Below, piece by piece: positions 16,895 through 24,646 of a stretch of DNA of 64,000 bases (within the stretch, counting starts at the first letter, position 1; the number at the start of each line of letters is the position of its first letter). The notes under the pieces were generated by a model that was not told the DNA's origin, did not search any database, and saw only the letters and a list, made by a program, of their open reading frames with translations. A program made the position numbers and the translations under genes. Where the stretch lies: contig NZ_CP022823.1 in NCBI RefSeq assembly GCF_002269255.1, positions 372,001 to 436,000 on the forward strand, read 5' to 3'. This DNA comes from Klebsiella quasivariicola (GTDB lineage Bacteria > Pseudomonadota > Gammaproteobacteria > Enterobacterales > Enterobacteriaceae).

Positions 16895-17989
16895 ATGGAG
16901 AGGCTTACTGTTACCCTCGGGGAACGTAGTTACCCGATTACCATCGCGGCTGGTTTGTTTAACGATCCAGCTTCCTTTCTGCCACTCAAGTCGGGCGACC
17001 AGGCTATGCTGGTCACCAACGAAACACTGGCGCCGCTTTATCTGGATACCGTCCGCTCCGCGCTGGAGCAGGCAGGCGTCAACGTTGACAGCGTGATCCT
17101 GCCCGACGGCGAGCAGTACAAAAGCCTGGCGGTGATGGATACCGTTTTCACCGCGTTGTTGCAAAAACCGCATGGCCGTGACACCACGCTGGTGGCGCTT
17201 GGCGGTGGTGTTATCGGTGATCTCACCGGTTTCGCCGCGGCAAGCTATCAGCGCGGCGTGCGTTTTATTCAGGTCCCTACCACCTTGTTGTCGCAGGTCG
17301 ATTCATCGGTCGGTGGCAAAACCGCAGTGAACCACCCTCTCGGCAAAAATATGATTGGTGCCTTCTGGCAGCCGATTTCGGTGGTGGTCGATCTTAACTG
17401 TTTAAAAACCCTGCCGAAACGCGAGCTTGCTTCCGGACTGGCTGAAGTCATCAAGTACGGCGTGATCCTGGATGGCGAATTCTTCAGCTGGCTGGAAAAC
17501 AACATTGATGCGCTGCTGGCCCTGGATGACAACGCGATGGCGTACTGTATTCGTCGCTGCTGTGAGCTGAAAGCGGAAGTTGTGGCTGCTGACGAGCGTG
17601 AAACCGGGTTACGTGCTTTACTCAATCTTGGACATACCTTCGGCCATGCTATCGAGGCGGAAATGGGCTACGGTAACTGGCTGCACGGCGAAGCGGTGGC
17701 GGCAGGTATGGTCATGGCCGCGCATACATCCGAACGGCTGGGGCAGTTCCGGGCTCAGGATACTCAGCGCATTATCGATCTGCTCAAGCGTGCAGGCTTG
17801 CCGGTACGCGGCCCGCAGGAAATGAGTGCGCAGGCGTATTTGCCCCATATGATGCGCGATAAGAAAGTACTGGCTGGCGAAATGCGGCTAGTGCTCCCGC
17901 TCGCAATAGGAAGCAGCGAGTTGCGCGGCGGAGTGCCGCACGATGTGGTTCTTGGCGCGATTGCTGATACTCAGCAGGCGCAACAATAA
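16895..17989 (+). CDS. aroB: 3-dehydroquinate synthase
   Basis: AroB turns DAHP into 3-dehydroquinate, the second step of the shikimate pathway, using NAD and a divalent metal. The 364-residue protein shows the NAD-binding DGEQYKSL and GGGVIGDLTGFAA segments, the SVGGKTAVNHP motif and the metal-binding histidines in LNLGHTFGHAIE and NWLHGEAVA. It lies between aroK and damX on the same strand, so two shikimate enzymes are co-transcribed with dam. Confidence 0.97.
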   Translation: MERLTVTLGERSYPITIAAGLFNDPASFLPLKSGDQAMLVTNETLAPLYLDTVRSALEQAGVNVDSVILPDGEQYKSLAVMDTVFTALLQKPHGRDTTLVALGGGVIGDLTGFAAASYQRGVRFIQVPTTLLSQVDSSVGGKTAVNHPLGKNMIGAFWQPISVVVDLNCLKTLPKRELASGLAEVIKYGVILDGEFFSWLENNIDALLALDDNAMAYCIRRCCELKAEVVAADERETGLRALLNLGHTFGHAIEAEMGYGNWLHGEAVAAGMVMAAHTSERLGQFRAQDTQRIIDLLKRAGLPVRGPQEMSAQAYLPHMMRDKKVLAGEMRLVLPLAIGSSELRGGVPHDVVLGAIADTQQAQQ

Positions 17990-18073
17990 GAAGGTCTGGC
18001 CGCGTTCGCGCGGCGTTATCATTTCGGGTGATGTGCAATAATCGTGAGCATAAGCCTTTTAGTGGGGTGTTAA

Positions 18074-19366
18074 ATGGATGATTTCAAACCAGAAGACGAT
18101 ATGAAAGCCGATCGCAACGATCGTCGTGCTGGTCGTTCCCGTCAATCTTCCGAGCGTGATGCCGATCCGCAAATTAATTTCGACGATGTCGATCTTGATG
18201 CCGATGAAGACCGTCCGACGCGCGCCGGTAAGGCCCGTCGCGAGCGTGATGAGGAAGAATTTGAAGAAGAACTGGATGCGGAAGACGAGGAGATGCTCGA
18301 AGAGCAACCTGTAGAGCGTCGTCCGCGCAAGCGTAAAAAAGCGCCGGCCAAACCAGCCTCCCGTCAGTACATCATGATGGGCGTGGGGATTCTGGTGCTG
18401 CTGCTGTTAATCGTAGGTATCGGTTCCGCGCTGAAATCGCCATCATCGTCCAGCCAGCAGACCGCTTCCGGCGAGAAGAGCATTAATCTTTCTGACGACC
18501 AGTCCACCAGCACGCCTGCTGCTGCCGGCCAGGATCAGACCGCCGCCAACACCACCTCACAGCAGGACGTCACGGTTCCGCCTATTGCCGCGAACCCGAC
18601 CCAGGGCCAGGCAGCGGCAGAGCCGCAGGGCCAGCAGCGGGTTGAAGTTCAGGGCGATCTGAATAATGCGTTGACCCAGCAGCAGGGCCAACTGGATGGC
18701 GCCGTAGCCAACTCGACGCTGCCGACTGAACCGGCAACCGTCGCGCCGATCCGTAATGGTGCCAATGGTACAGCGGCTCCGCGCCAGGCAACTGAACGTC
18801 AGACGGCGGCGACGCCGCGTCCGGCTGAGCGTAAGCACACCGTTATCGAAGCGAAGCCGCAGACGAAGCCTCAGGCCGTGGCAAAAGCGCCGGTAGAAAC
18901 CAAGCCGGTTCAGCCGAAGCATGTTGAAAGCGCCGCGACTACCGCTCCGGCGAAAACGACCGCCGCGGAAAGCAAACCGGTGGCAACGGCGCAGAGCAAA
19001 CCTGCAGCGACCACCACCCCTGCTGCGCCAGCCGCAACGGCAGCCACGGCAGCTCCGGCCGCGAAGAGCGGTAAAACGGCAGGTGACGTCAGCTCAATGA
19101 AATCTGCGCCGTCGGGTAACTATACCCTGCAGCTCAGCAGCTCCTCTAACTATGACAACCTGAACAACTGGGCGAAGAAAGAGAAGCTGGAAAGATATGT
19201 TGTCTATGAAACATCGCGTAACGGCCAACCATGGTACGTGCTGGTGAGCGGTATCTATGCTTCAAAAGAAGAAGCGAAACGCGCTGTCACCTCGCTACCG
19301 GCGGACGTGCAGGCGAAAAATCCATGGGCAAAACCGCTGCATCAGGTTCAGGCTGACCTGAAATAA
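18074..19366 (+). CDS. damX: Cell-division SPOR-domain protein DamX
   Basis: DamX is a bitopic inner-membrane protein that goes to the septal ring by binding denuded glycans through its SPOR domain. The 430-residue protein has an acidic/basic cytoplasmic region (1-97), one membrane segment (about 99-119), a long low-complexity periplasmic linker rich in Ala, Pro, Thr and Gln (about 120-340), and a C-terminal SPOR domain (about 345-425) starting at YTLQLSSSSNYDNLNNW. It lies between aroB and dam; overproduction or loss affects division and bile sensitivity in E. coli and Salmonella. Confidence 0.95.
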   Translation: MDDFKPEDDMKADRNDRRAGRSRQSSERDADPQINFDDVDLDADEDRPTRAGKARRERDEEEFEEELDAEDEEMLEEQPVERRPRKRKKAPAKPASRQYIMMGVGILVLLLLIVGIGSALKSPSSSSQQTASGEKSINLSDDQSTSTPAAAGQDQTAANTTSQQDVTVPPIAANPTQGQAAAEPQGQQRVEVQGDLNNALTQQQGQLDGAVANSTLPTEPATVAPIRNGANGTAAPRQATERQTAATPRPAERKHTVIEAKPQTKPQAVAKAPVETKPVQPKHVESAATTAPAKTTAAESKPVATAQSKPAATTTPAAPAATAATAAPAAKSGKTAGDVSSMKSAPSGNYTLQLSSSSNYDNLNNWAKKEKLERYVVYETSRNGQPWYVLVSGIYASKEEAKRAVTSLPADVQAKNPWAKPLHQVQADLK

Positions 19367-19444
19367 TGCCGTGGGGTAGTCTTAAGCGCAGGATGCTGTC
19401 GGAGCTTTCTCCACAGCCGGAGAACGTGTAATTAGTTAGGCAGC

Positions 19445-20272
19445 ATGAAAAAGAATCGCGCTTTTCTAAAGTGGGCAGGGGGGAAGTACCCCCTGCTTGA
19501 CGATATTAAAAAGCATTTGCCGGAAGGCGAGTGCTTAATCGAGCCCTTTGTGGGCGCCGGGTCGGTATTTCTCAATACCGACTTTTCTCGTTATATCCTC
19601 GCGGATATCAACAGTGACCTGATCGGCCTGTACAACATCGTCAAATTGCGCACCGACGAATATGTCGCTGCTGCTCGTGAGATGTTTACCCCGGAAAACA
19701 ACGTTGCTGAGCGCTACTACCAGCATCGTGATGAATTCAACCAGAGCCAGGATCCGCTGCGTCGCGCGGTGCTGTTCCTGTATCTGAATCGTCACGGCTA
19801 CAACGGCCTGTGTCGCTACAATTTGCGCGGCGAGTTTAATGTGCCGTTTGGCCGTTATAAAAAGCCCTACTTCCCCGAAGCTGAGCTCTATCATTTCGCC
19901 GAAAAGGCGCAAAACGCCGAGTTTTACTGCGAATCTTACGAAGAGTGCATGCAACGCGCGGATAGCCGCACGGTGGTGTATTGCGATCCGCCCTATGCGC
20001 CGCTAACGGCGACGGCGAACTTTACCGCTTACCACACCAACAGTTTCAACCTGGAGCAACAGGTACTGCTGGCGCAAAAAGCGGAATCGCTGATGAAAAA
20101 GCGCATCCCGGTGCTGATTTCCAACCACCGCACGCCGCTGACGCAGGAATGGTATAAAAACGCGGCAGAAACGCATATTGTGAAGGTTCGGCGCAGCATC
20201 AGCAGCAACGGTGGTACGCGTAAAAAGGTGGACGAGCTATTAGCGCTCTACCGTCCGCCTAAGACCAAATAA
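19445..20272 (+). CDS. dam: DNA adenine methyltransferase Dam
   Basis: Dam methylates the adenine in GATC and thereby directs mismatch repair, replication timing (SeqA) and some phase-variable genes. The 275-residue protein is of the alpha (D12) class: FLKWAGGKYPLL at the N terminus, the SAM-binding FVGAGSVF, the target-recognition RYNLRGEFNVPFG region, and catalytic motif IV VVYCDPPYAPL. It lacks only a few C-terminal residues relative to E. coli (278). Expression is expected from the aroK/aroB promoters and from within damX. Confidence 0.97.
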   Translation: MKKNRAFLKWAGGKYPLLDDIKKHLPEGECLIEPFVGAGSVFLNTDFSRYILADINSDLIGLYNIVKLRTDEYVAAAREMFTPENNVAERYYQHRDEFNQSQDPLRRAVLFLYLNRHGYNGLCRYNLRGEFNVPFGRYKKPYFPEAELYHFAEKAQNAEFYCESYEECMQRADSRTVVYCDPPYAPLTATANFTAYHTNSFNLEQQVLLAQKAESLMKKRIPVLISNHRTPLTQEWYKNAAETHIVKVRRSISSNGGTRKKVDELLALYRPPKTK

Positions 20273-20289
20273 ATTTCAAGGAGATGCGG

Positions 20290-20967
20290 ATGAAGCAGTA
20301 TTTGATTGCCCCTTCGATTCTGTCGGCTGATTTTGCCCGTCTGGGTGAGGATACCGCGAAGGCGCTGGCGGCGGGTGCGGATGTCGTGCACTTCGACGTT
20401 ATGGACAACCATTACGTGCCAAACCTGACGATTGGCCCGATGGTGCTGAAGTCACTGCGTAATTACGGTATTACCGCGCCAATCGACGTCCACCTGATGG
20501 TGAAGCCGGTCGACCGCATCATTCCTGATTTTGCCGAAGCCGGCGCCAGCATTATCACCTTCCATCCGGAAGCCTCCGAACACGTGGATCGCAGCCTGCA
20601 GCTGATTAAAGAGCACGGCTGTAAAGCAGGCCTGGTGTTTAACCCGGCGACGCCGCTGAGCTACCTCGATTACGTGATGGATAAGCTGGACGTGATCCTG
20701 CTGATGTCGGTTAACCCGGGCTTTGGCGGCCAGTCCTTTATTCCCCAGACGCTGGATAAACTGCGTGAAGTGCGCCAGCGCATTGACGCTTCCGGCTACG
20801 ACATCCGCCTTGAAGTGGATGGCGGTGTGAAAGCCAGCAATATCGGCGAAATCGCCGCGGCGGGTGCGGATATGTTTGTTGCCGGCTCGGCGATCTTCGG
20901 CCAGCCGGACTACAAGAAAGTGATTGATCAAATGCGTAGTGAATTAGCGAAGGTGAGTCATGGATAA
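20290..20967 (+). CDS. rpe: Ribulose-phosphate 3-epimerase
   Basis: Rpe interconverts ribulose 5-phosphate and xylulose 5-phosphate in the pentose phosphate pathway. The 225-residue TIM-barrel protein has the metal-binding DVMDNHYVPN and IDVHLMV segments, the MSVNPGFGGQ loop and the second catalytic Asp in LEVDGGVK. I start at MKQYLIAPSILSADF, which follows an AAGGAGAT ribosome site and matches E. coli; an ATG two codons earlier lies within that site. It overlaps gph by eight bases. Confidence 0.97.
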   Translation: MKQYLIAPSILSADFARLGEDTAKALAAGADVVHFDVMDNHYVPNLTIGPMVLKSLRNYGITAPIDVHLMVKPVDRIIPDFAEAGASIITFHPEASEHVDRSLQLIKEHGCKAGLVFNPATPLSYLDYVMDKLDVILLMSVNPGFGGQSFIPQTLDKLREVRQRIDASGYDIRLEVDGGVKASNIGEIAAAGADMFVAGSAIFGQPDYKKVIDQMRSELAKVSHG

Positions 20968-21721
20968 ATTACAGGCGATCCGCGGCATCGCGTTTGATCT
21001 CGACGGCACGCTGGTGGATAGCGCGCCGGGTCTAACCTCGGCGGTTGATAACGCCCTCTACGCCCTGGAACTGCCGGTGGCGGGAGAAGAACGGGTCGTG
21101 ACCTGGATTGGCAACGGCGCCGATGTCCTGATGGAGCGGGCGCTGACCTGGGCTCGTCAGGAGCGTGCGACGTTACGTGCGGCGATGGGCAAGCCCTCCG
21201 TCGACGATCATGATATTCCGCAAGACGAGCAGCTGCGCATTTTGCGTAAACTGTTTGACCGCTATTACGCCGAAGCGGCGGAAGAGGGCAGTTTCCTGTT
21301 TCCGGCGGTGGCCGATACGCTCGGCGCGCTGCATGCCAAAGGTCTGCCGCTGGCGCTGGTCACCAATAAGCCGACGCCGTTTGTCGCCCCGCTGCTCGAG
21401 GCGCTCGATATTGCGAAATATTTTAGCGTGGTGATTGGCGGCGATGACGTGCAGAACAAAAAGCCGCATCCGGAACCGCTGCTGCTGGTGGCGGAAAAGC
21501 TCTCTCTGGCTCCAGCCGAGCTGCTGTTCGTCGGCGATTCGCGCAATGATATTCAGGCGGCCAAAGCGGCAGGTTGCTGCTCTGTTGGCCTGACCTACGG
21601 TTATAACTATGGCGAACCGCTTGCGCTGAGCGAGCCGGACTATCTCTTCGACCAGTTTAATGAACTCTTACCCGCTCTCGGGTTACCGCACAGTGAAACT
21701 CAGGAATTGAAACATGACTAA
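20960..21721 (+). CDS. gph: Phosphoglycolate phosphatase
   Basis: Gph removes phosphate from 2-phosphoglycolate, largely from repair of 3'-phosphoglycolate DNA ends. The 253-residue HAD protein shows motif I FDLDGTLVDSAPG, motif II LVTNKP, motif III lysine in KKPHPEP and motif IV FVGDSRNDIQAA. It overlaps rpe by eight bases at its start and trpS by eight at its end, which indicates coupled translation. Confidence 0.96.
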   Translation: MDKLQAIRGIAFDLDGTLVDSAPGLTSAVDNALYALELPVAGEERVVTWIGNGADVLMERALTWARQERATLRAAMGKPSVDDHDIPQDEQLRILRKLFDRYYAEAAEEGSFLFPAVADTLGALHAKGLPLALVTNKPTPFVAPLLEALDIAKYFSVVIGGDDVQNKKPHPEPLLLVAEKLSLAPAELLFVGDSRNDIQAAKAAGCCSVGLTYGYNYGEPLALSEPDYLFDQFNELLPALGLPHSETQELKHD

Positions 21722-22718
21722 GCCCATCGTTTTTAGTGGCGCACAGCCCTCAGGTGAACTGACCATTGGCAACTACATGGGTGCGCTGCGTCAGTGGGTC
21801 AACATGCAGGACGAATACCACTGCATCTACTGCATCGTGGACCAGCACGCCATCACCGTGCGCCAGGATCCGCAGCAGCTGCGCAAGGCGACCCTGGATA
21901 CCCTGGCACTGTATCTGGCCTGCGGCATCGACCCGCAAAAAAGCACCATCTTCGTGCAGTCGCACGTGCCGGAACACGCCCAGTTAGGCTGGGCGCTGAA
22001 CTGCTACACCTATTTCGGCGAGCTGAGCCGCATGACGCAGTTTAAAGACAAGTCCGCACGCTACGCGGAGAACATCAACGCCGGTCTGTTTGATTACCCG
22101 GTTCTGATGGCTGCAGATATTCTGCTGTACCAGACCAACCAGGTTCCGGTCGGCGAAGATCAGAAGCAGCACCTTGAGCTGAGCCGCGACATTGCCCAGC
22201 GTTTTAACGCTATCTACGGCGATATTTTTAAAGTGCCTGAGCCGTTTATCCCGAAATCCGGCGCGCGCGTGATGTCGCTGCTGGAGCCGACCAGGAAGAT
22301 GTCCAAGTCTGACGATAACCGCAACAACGTTATCGGCCTGCTGGAAGATCCGAAATCGGTGGTCAAGAAGATCAAACGCGCGGTCACCGACTCCGACGAG
22401 CCGCCGGTGGTGCGTTACGACCTGAAAGAGAAAGCGGGCGTCTCCAACCTGCTGGATATCCTTTCTGCGGTCACCGGGAAAACCATTCCGGAGCTGGAGC
22501 AGCATTTTGAAGGCAAAATGTATGGCCACCTGAAAGGCGAAGTCGCTGAAGCGGTGTCGGGCATGCTGACTGAGCTGCAGGAACGCTATCACCGTTTCCG
22601 TAACGACGAAGCGTTTCTCAACCAGGTGATGAAAGACGGCGCAGAGAAAGCCAGCGCGCGCGCTTCTCAGACCCTGAAAGCGGTATACGAAGCGATTGGT
22701 TTTGTCGCCAGGCCGTAA
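21714..22718 (+). CDS. trpS: Tryptophanyl-tRNA synthetase
   Basis: TrpS charges tRNA-Trp. The 334-residue class I synthetase has a HIGH-like signature in PSGELTIGNYMGAL near the N terminus and KMSKS within RKMSKSDDNRNN near residue 195, plus the DQHAIT and VGEDQKQHLELSR segments that bind adenylate. It is the last gene of the aroK superoperon and is followed directly by a strong terminator. Confidence 0.98.
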   Translation: MTKPIVFSGAQPSGELTIGNYMGALRQWVNMQDEYHCIYCIVDQHAITVRQDPQQLRKATLDTLALYLACGIDPQKSTIFVQSHVPEHAQLGWALNCYTYFGELSRMTQFKDKSARYAENINAGLFDYPVLMAADILLYQTNQVPVGEDQKQHLELSRDIAQRFNAIYGDIFKVPEPFIPKSGARVMSLLEPTRKMSKSDDNRNNVIGLLEDPKSVVKKIKRAVTDSDEPPVVRYDLKEKAGVSNLLDILSAVTGKTIPELEQHFEGKMYGHLKGEVAEAVSGMLTELQERYHRFRNDEAFLNQVMKDGAEKASARASQTLKAVYEAIGFVARP

Positions 22719-22732
22719 GCGATGCAACAGCT

Positions 22733-22762
22733 AAAAAGGGCGGGAATATCCCGCCCTTTTTT
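22733..22762. terminator. Bidirectional intrinsic terminator after trpS
   Basis: The AAAAAGGGCGGG / CCCGCCCTTTTTT stem with a short AATAT-type loop lies 14 bases after trpS and 30 bases before the end of convergent cysG. A and T tracts on both sides let it serve both. Confidence 0.93.
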
Positions 22763-22792
22763 ATGCCTGTCGTCCACGCCGCAAGGCGAAGG

Positions 22793-24166
22793 TTAGTGGT
22801 TCGAGAACCAGTTCAGTTTATCCCGCAGGCCGACCACGCGGCCGACGATGATCAGCGCCGGGCTGGCCATCTGCTGCGCCAGAATATCCAGCTGTGCTAA
22901 GGTGCCGCTGACGACTTTTTGCGTCACGGCGGTACCGTTCTCGACGATGGCGGCGGGCATATCTTCCGCCATGCCGTGAGCGATAAGCTTCTCGCGGATC
23001 GCTGGCGCCTGGTTCAGTCCCATGTAGAACACCAGGGTTTGCTTCTCTATCGCCAGGTTTGCCCAGTCCAGCTCGCCGCCGGTTTTCAGATGGCCGGTAA
23101 CCAGGCGGACGCCCTGGGCGAAATCGCGGTGTGTTAACGGGATCCCCGAGTAGGCGGAACAGCCGGAGGCGGCGGTAATGCCAGGGACAACGGAGAAGGG
23201 GATGCCCGCCTCACAAAGGATTTCCAGCTCTTCTCCGCCGCGGCCAAAGATAAAGGGATCGCCGCCTTTCAGCCGGACCACGCGTCTGCCTTTTTGCGCT
23301 TCGCGCAGCAGGATCTGGTTGATCTCCTCCTGCGGGACGCAGTGATAGCCTGAACGTTTGCCGACGAATACCCGGTCGGCATCGCGGCGCACCAGGTTCA
23401 TGATGTCGTCGGAGACCAGACGGTCATAAACCACCACATCGGCCTGCTGGATCTGCTGTAGCCCTTTGAGCGTGAGTAGCCCGGCATCGCCTGGGCCGGC
23501 GCCAACCAGCACCACCTCGCCGCGATGCTCTAACGGTTCCGTCAGCAGCTGCTCGGTGGTATCTGCCACCGCTTGCCGATCGTCGTTGGCCAGCGACTGC
23601 GCCAGCCGATCGTTAACAAACAGCTTCTCCCAGAAGCGGCGGCGTTCGCCCACGCTGGCAAACTGCTGCTTAACGCGCGCGCGCAGATGGCCGGCGTAGC
23701 GCGCCAGCTGGCCGAGGTGTAGCGGCAGGACGGACTCCAGCTTCTCGCGCAGCAGGCGCGCCAGCACTGGCGATGTCCCGCCCGAAGAGACGGCGACCAT
23801 CAGCGGCGAGCGATCGATGATCGACGGCATGATAAAGCTGGCCTGGCGCGGGGCATCCACCACGTTACAGAAGATACGCCGCGCTTCGGCCGCCTCGCTA
23901 ACCTGCTGGTTGACCGTCTCATCATCAGTAGCGGCGATGGCCAGCCAGCAGTTATCCAGCAGCGAGGGGATAAACTCCCCCTGCACCAGAGTTAGCATCT
24001 GTGAATCAGCCCACACCTGAAACTGGGGCGTGAAGTCGAGCGCATTGACCGTGACGTTAGCGCCAGCATCCAGCAGCAGACGGGCTTTGCGTTCGGCGAC
24101 ATCCCCGCCGCCAACCAGTAAACAATCGCGCTGGCGCAACTGGCAGAATATGGGTAAGTGATCCAC
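22793..24166 (-). CDS. cysG: Siroheme synthase (trifunctional CysG)
   Basis: CysG makes siroheme from uroporphyrinogen III: SAM-dependent methylation to precorrin-2, NAD-dependent oxidation, and iron insertion. The 457-residue protein has the N-terminal dehydrogenase/ferrochelatase module with the NAD-binding VGGGDVAERKARLLL and the AVSSGGTSPVLARLL loop, then the methyltransferase module (from about 215) with LVGAGPGDAGLLTLKG, YDRLVSDDIM and GGDPFIFGRGGEE. Siroheme is the cofactor of the NirB subunit encoded upstream. The interval from nirD is 153 bases with no nirC. Confidence 0.97.
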   Translation of the reverse strand: MDHLPIFCQLRQRDCLLVGGGDVAERKARLLLDAGANVTVNALDFTPQFQVWADSQMLTLVQGEFIPSLLDNCWLAIAATDDETVNQQVSEAAEARRIFCNVVDAPRQASFIMPSIIDRSPLMVAVSSGGTSPVLARLLREKLESVLPLHLGQLARYAGHLRARVKQQFASVGERRRFWEKLFVNDRLAQSLANDDRQAVADTTEQLLTEPLEHRGEVVLVGAGPGDAGLLTLKGLQQIQQADVVVYDRLVSDDIMNLVRRDADRVFVGKRSGYHCVPQEEINQILLREAQKGRRVVRLKGGDPFIFGRGGEELEILCEAGIPFSVVPGITAASGCSAYSGIPLTHRDFAQGVRLVTGHLKTGGELDWANLAIEKQTLVFYMGLNQAPAIREKLIAHGMAEDMPAAIVENGTAVTQKVVSGTLAQLDILAQQMASPALIIVGRVVGLRDKLNWFSNH

Positions 24167-24319
24167 AGAAAAACCTCATAAAAATAAGGGGTAGAAAACG
24201 AGTGGTCGTAGAATAGCAGCAAAGGTAATACAAAACATGCGACATATCCCGCACTCATGCGCTGTCGGTCAGAACTGTTACTTATATCTCCCCCCGTGGC
24301 CGGGGGGAGGGAGAAGGAC
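24167..24319 (-). other. nirD-cysG spacer lacking nirC
   Basis: In E. coli this position holds nirC, a formate/nitrite-channel gene of about 800 bases. Here there are only 153 bases, with a GC-rich hairpin at 24288-24309 and no open frame resembling a membrane channel. The loss or relocation of nirC is inferred from synteny. Confidence 0.8.
24288..24309. repeat. GC-rich perfect hairpin after nirD
   Basis: CTCCCCCC and GGGGGGAG are perfect complementary arms around a six-base GTGGCC centre, a very stable structure just downstream of nirD in the nirBD-cysG transcript. There is no T tract, so it is more likely a 3'-end-protecting or REP-like element than a terminator. Confidence 0.7.
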
Positions 24320-24646
24320 TTACGCTTTAAGCTGAACGTGTCCGTCTTTCACGCGGGCGTCGAAGCGGGCGATAGAGTGGCTGGCATCTTCCATGCACAG
24401 GCCGTCGCTCAGGCGGAAGCGCTGTTTTTTCAGCGGGCTGGCAACCCACAGCGCGCCGTCATGTTCGGCGATGATCCCGCGGGACAGCACGCTGGCATTG
24501 AAGAACGGGTCAATATTGCTGATGGCGAATACCCTGTCGTCATGGTAGGGACGGAAGATCGCCACCTGCTGCTGGCCGAGCAGCGCGCAGACGCCGGTGG
24601 CCGGCAGGATGTCGTCAATTTTGCAGATGTTTACCCACTGGCTCAT
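24320..24646 (-). CDS. nirD: Nitrite reductase (NADH) small subunit
   Basis: NirD is the small, Rieske-fold subunit of cytoplasmic NADH-dependent nitrite reductase, which detoxifies nitrite to ammonium during anaerobic nitrate respiration. The 108-residue protein begins MSQWVNICKIDDILPATGVC and matches E. coli NirD; typical of this family, it lacks the full set of Rieske cluster ligands. Its start overlaps the nirB stop as ATGA. Confidence 0.95.
   Translation of the reverse strand: MSQWVNICKIDDILPATGVCALLGQQQVAIFRPYHDDRVFAISNIDPFFNASVLSRGIIAEHDGALWVASPLKKQRFRLSDGLCMEDASHSIARFDARVKDGHVQLKA

Noticed and set aside
18500..19080. Low-complexity stretch that might suggest a foreign or repeat insertion.
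   Set aside because: It is the Ala/Pro/Thr/Gln-rich periplasmic linker of DamX, also present in E. coli.
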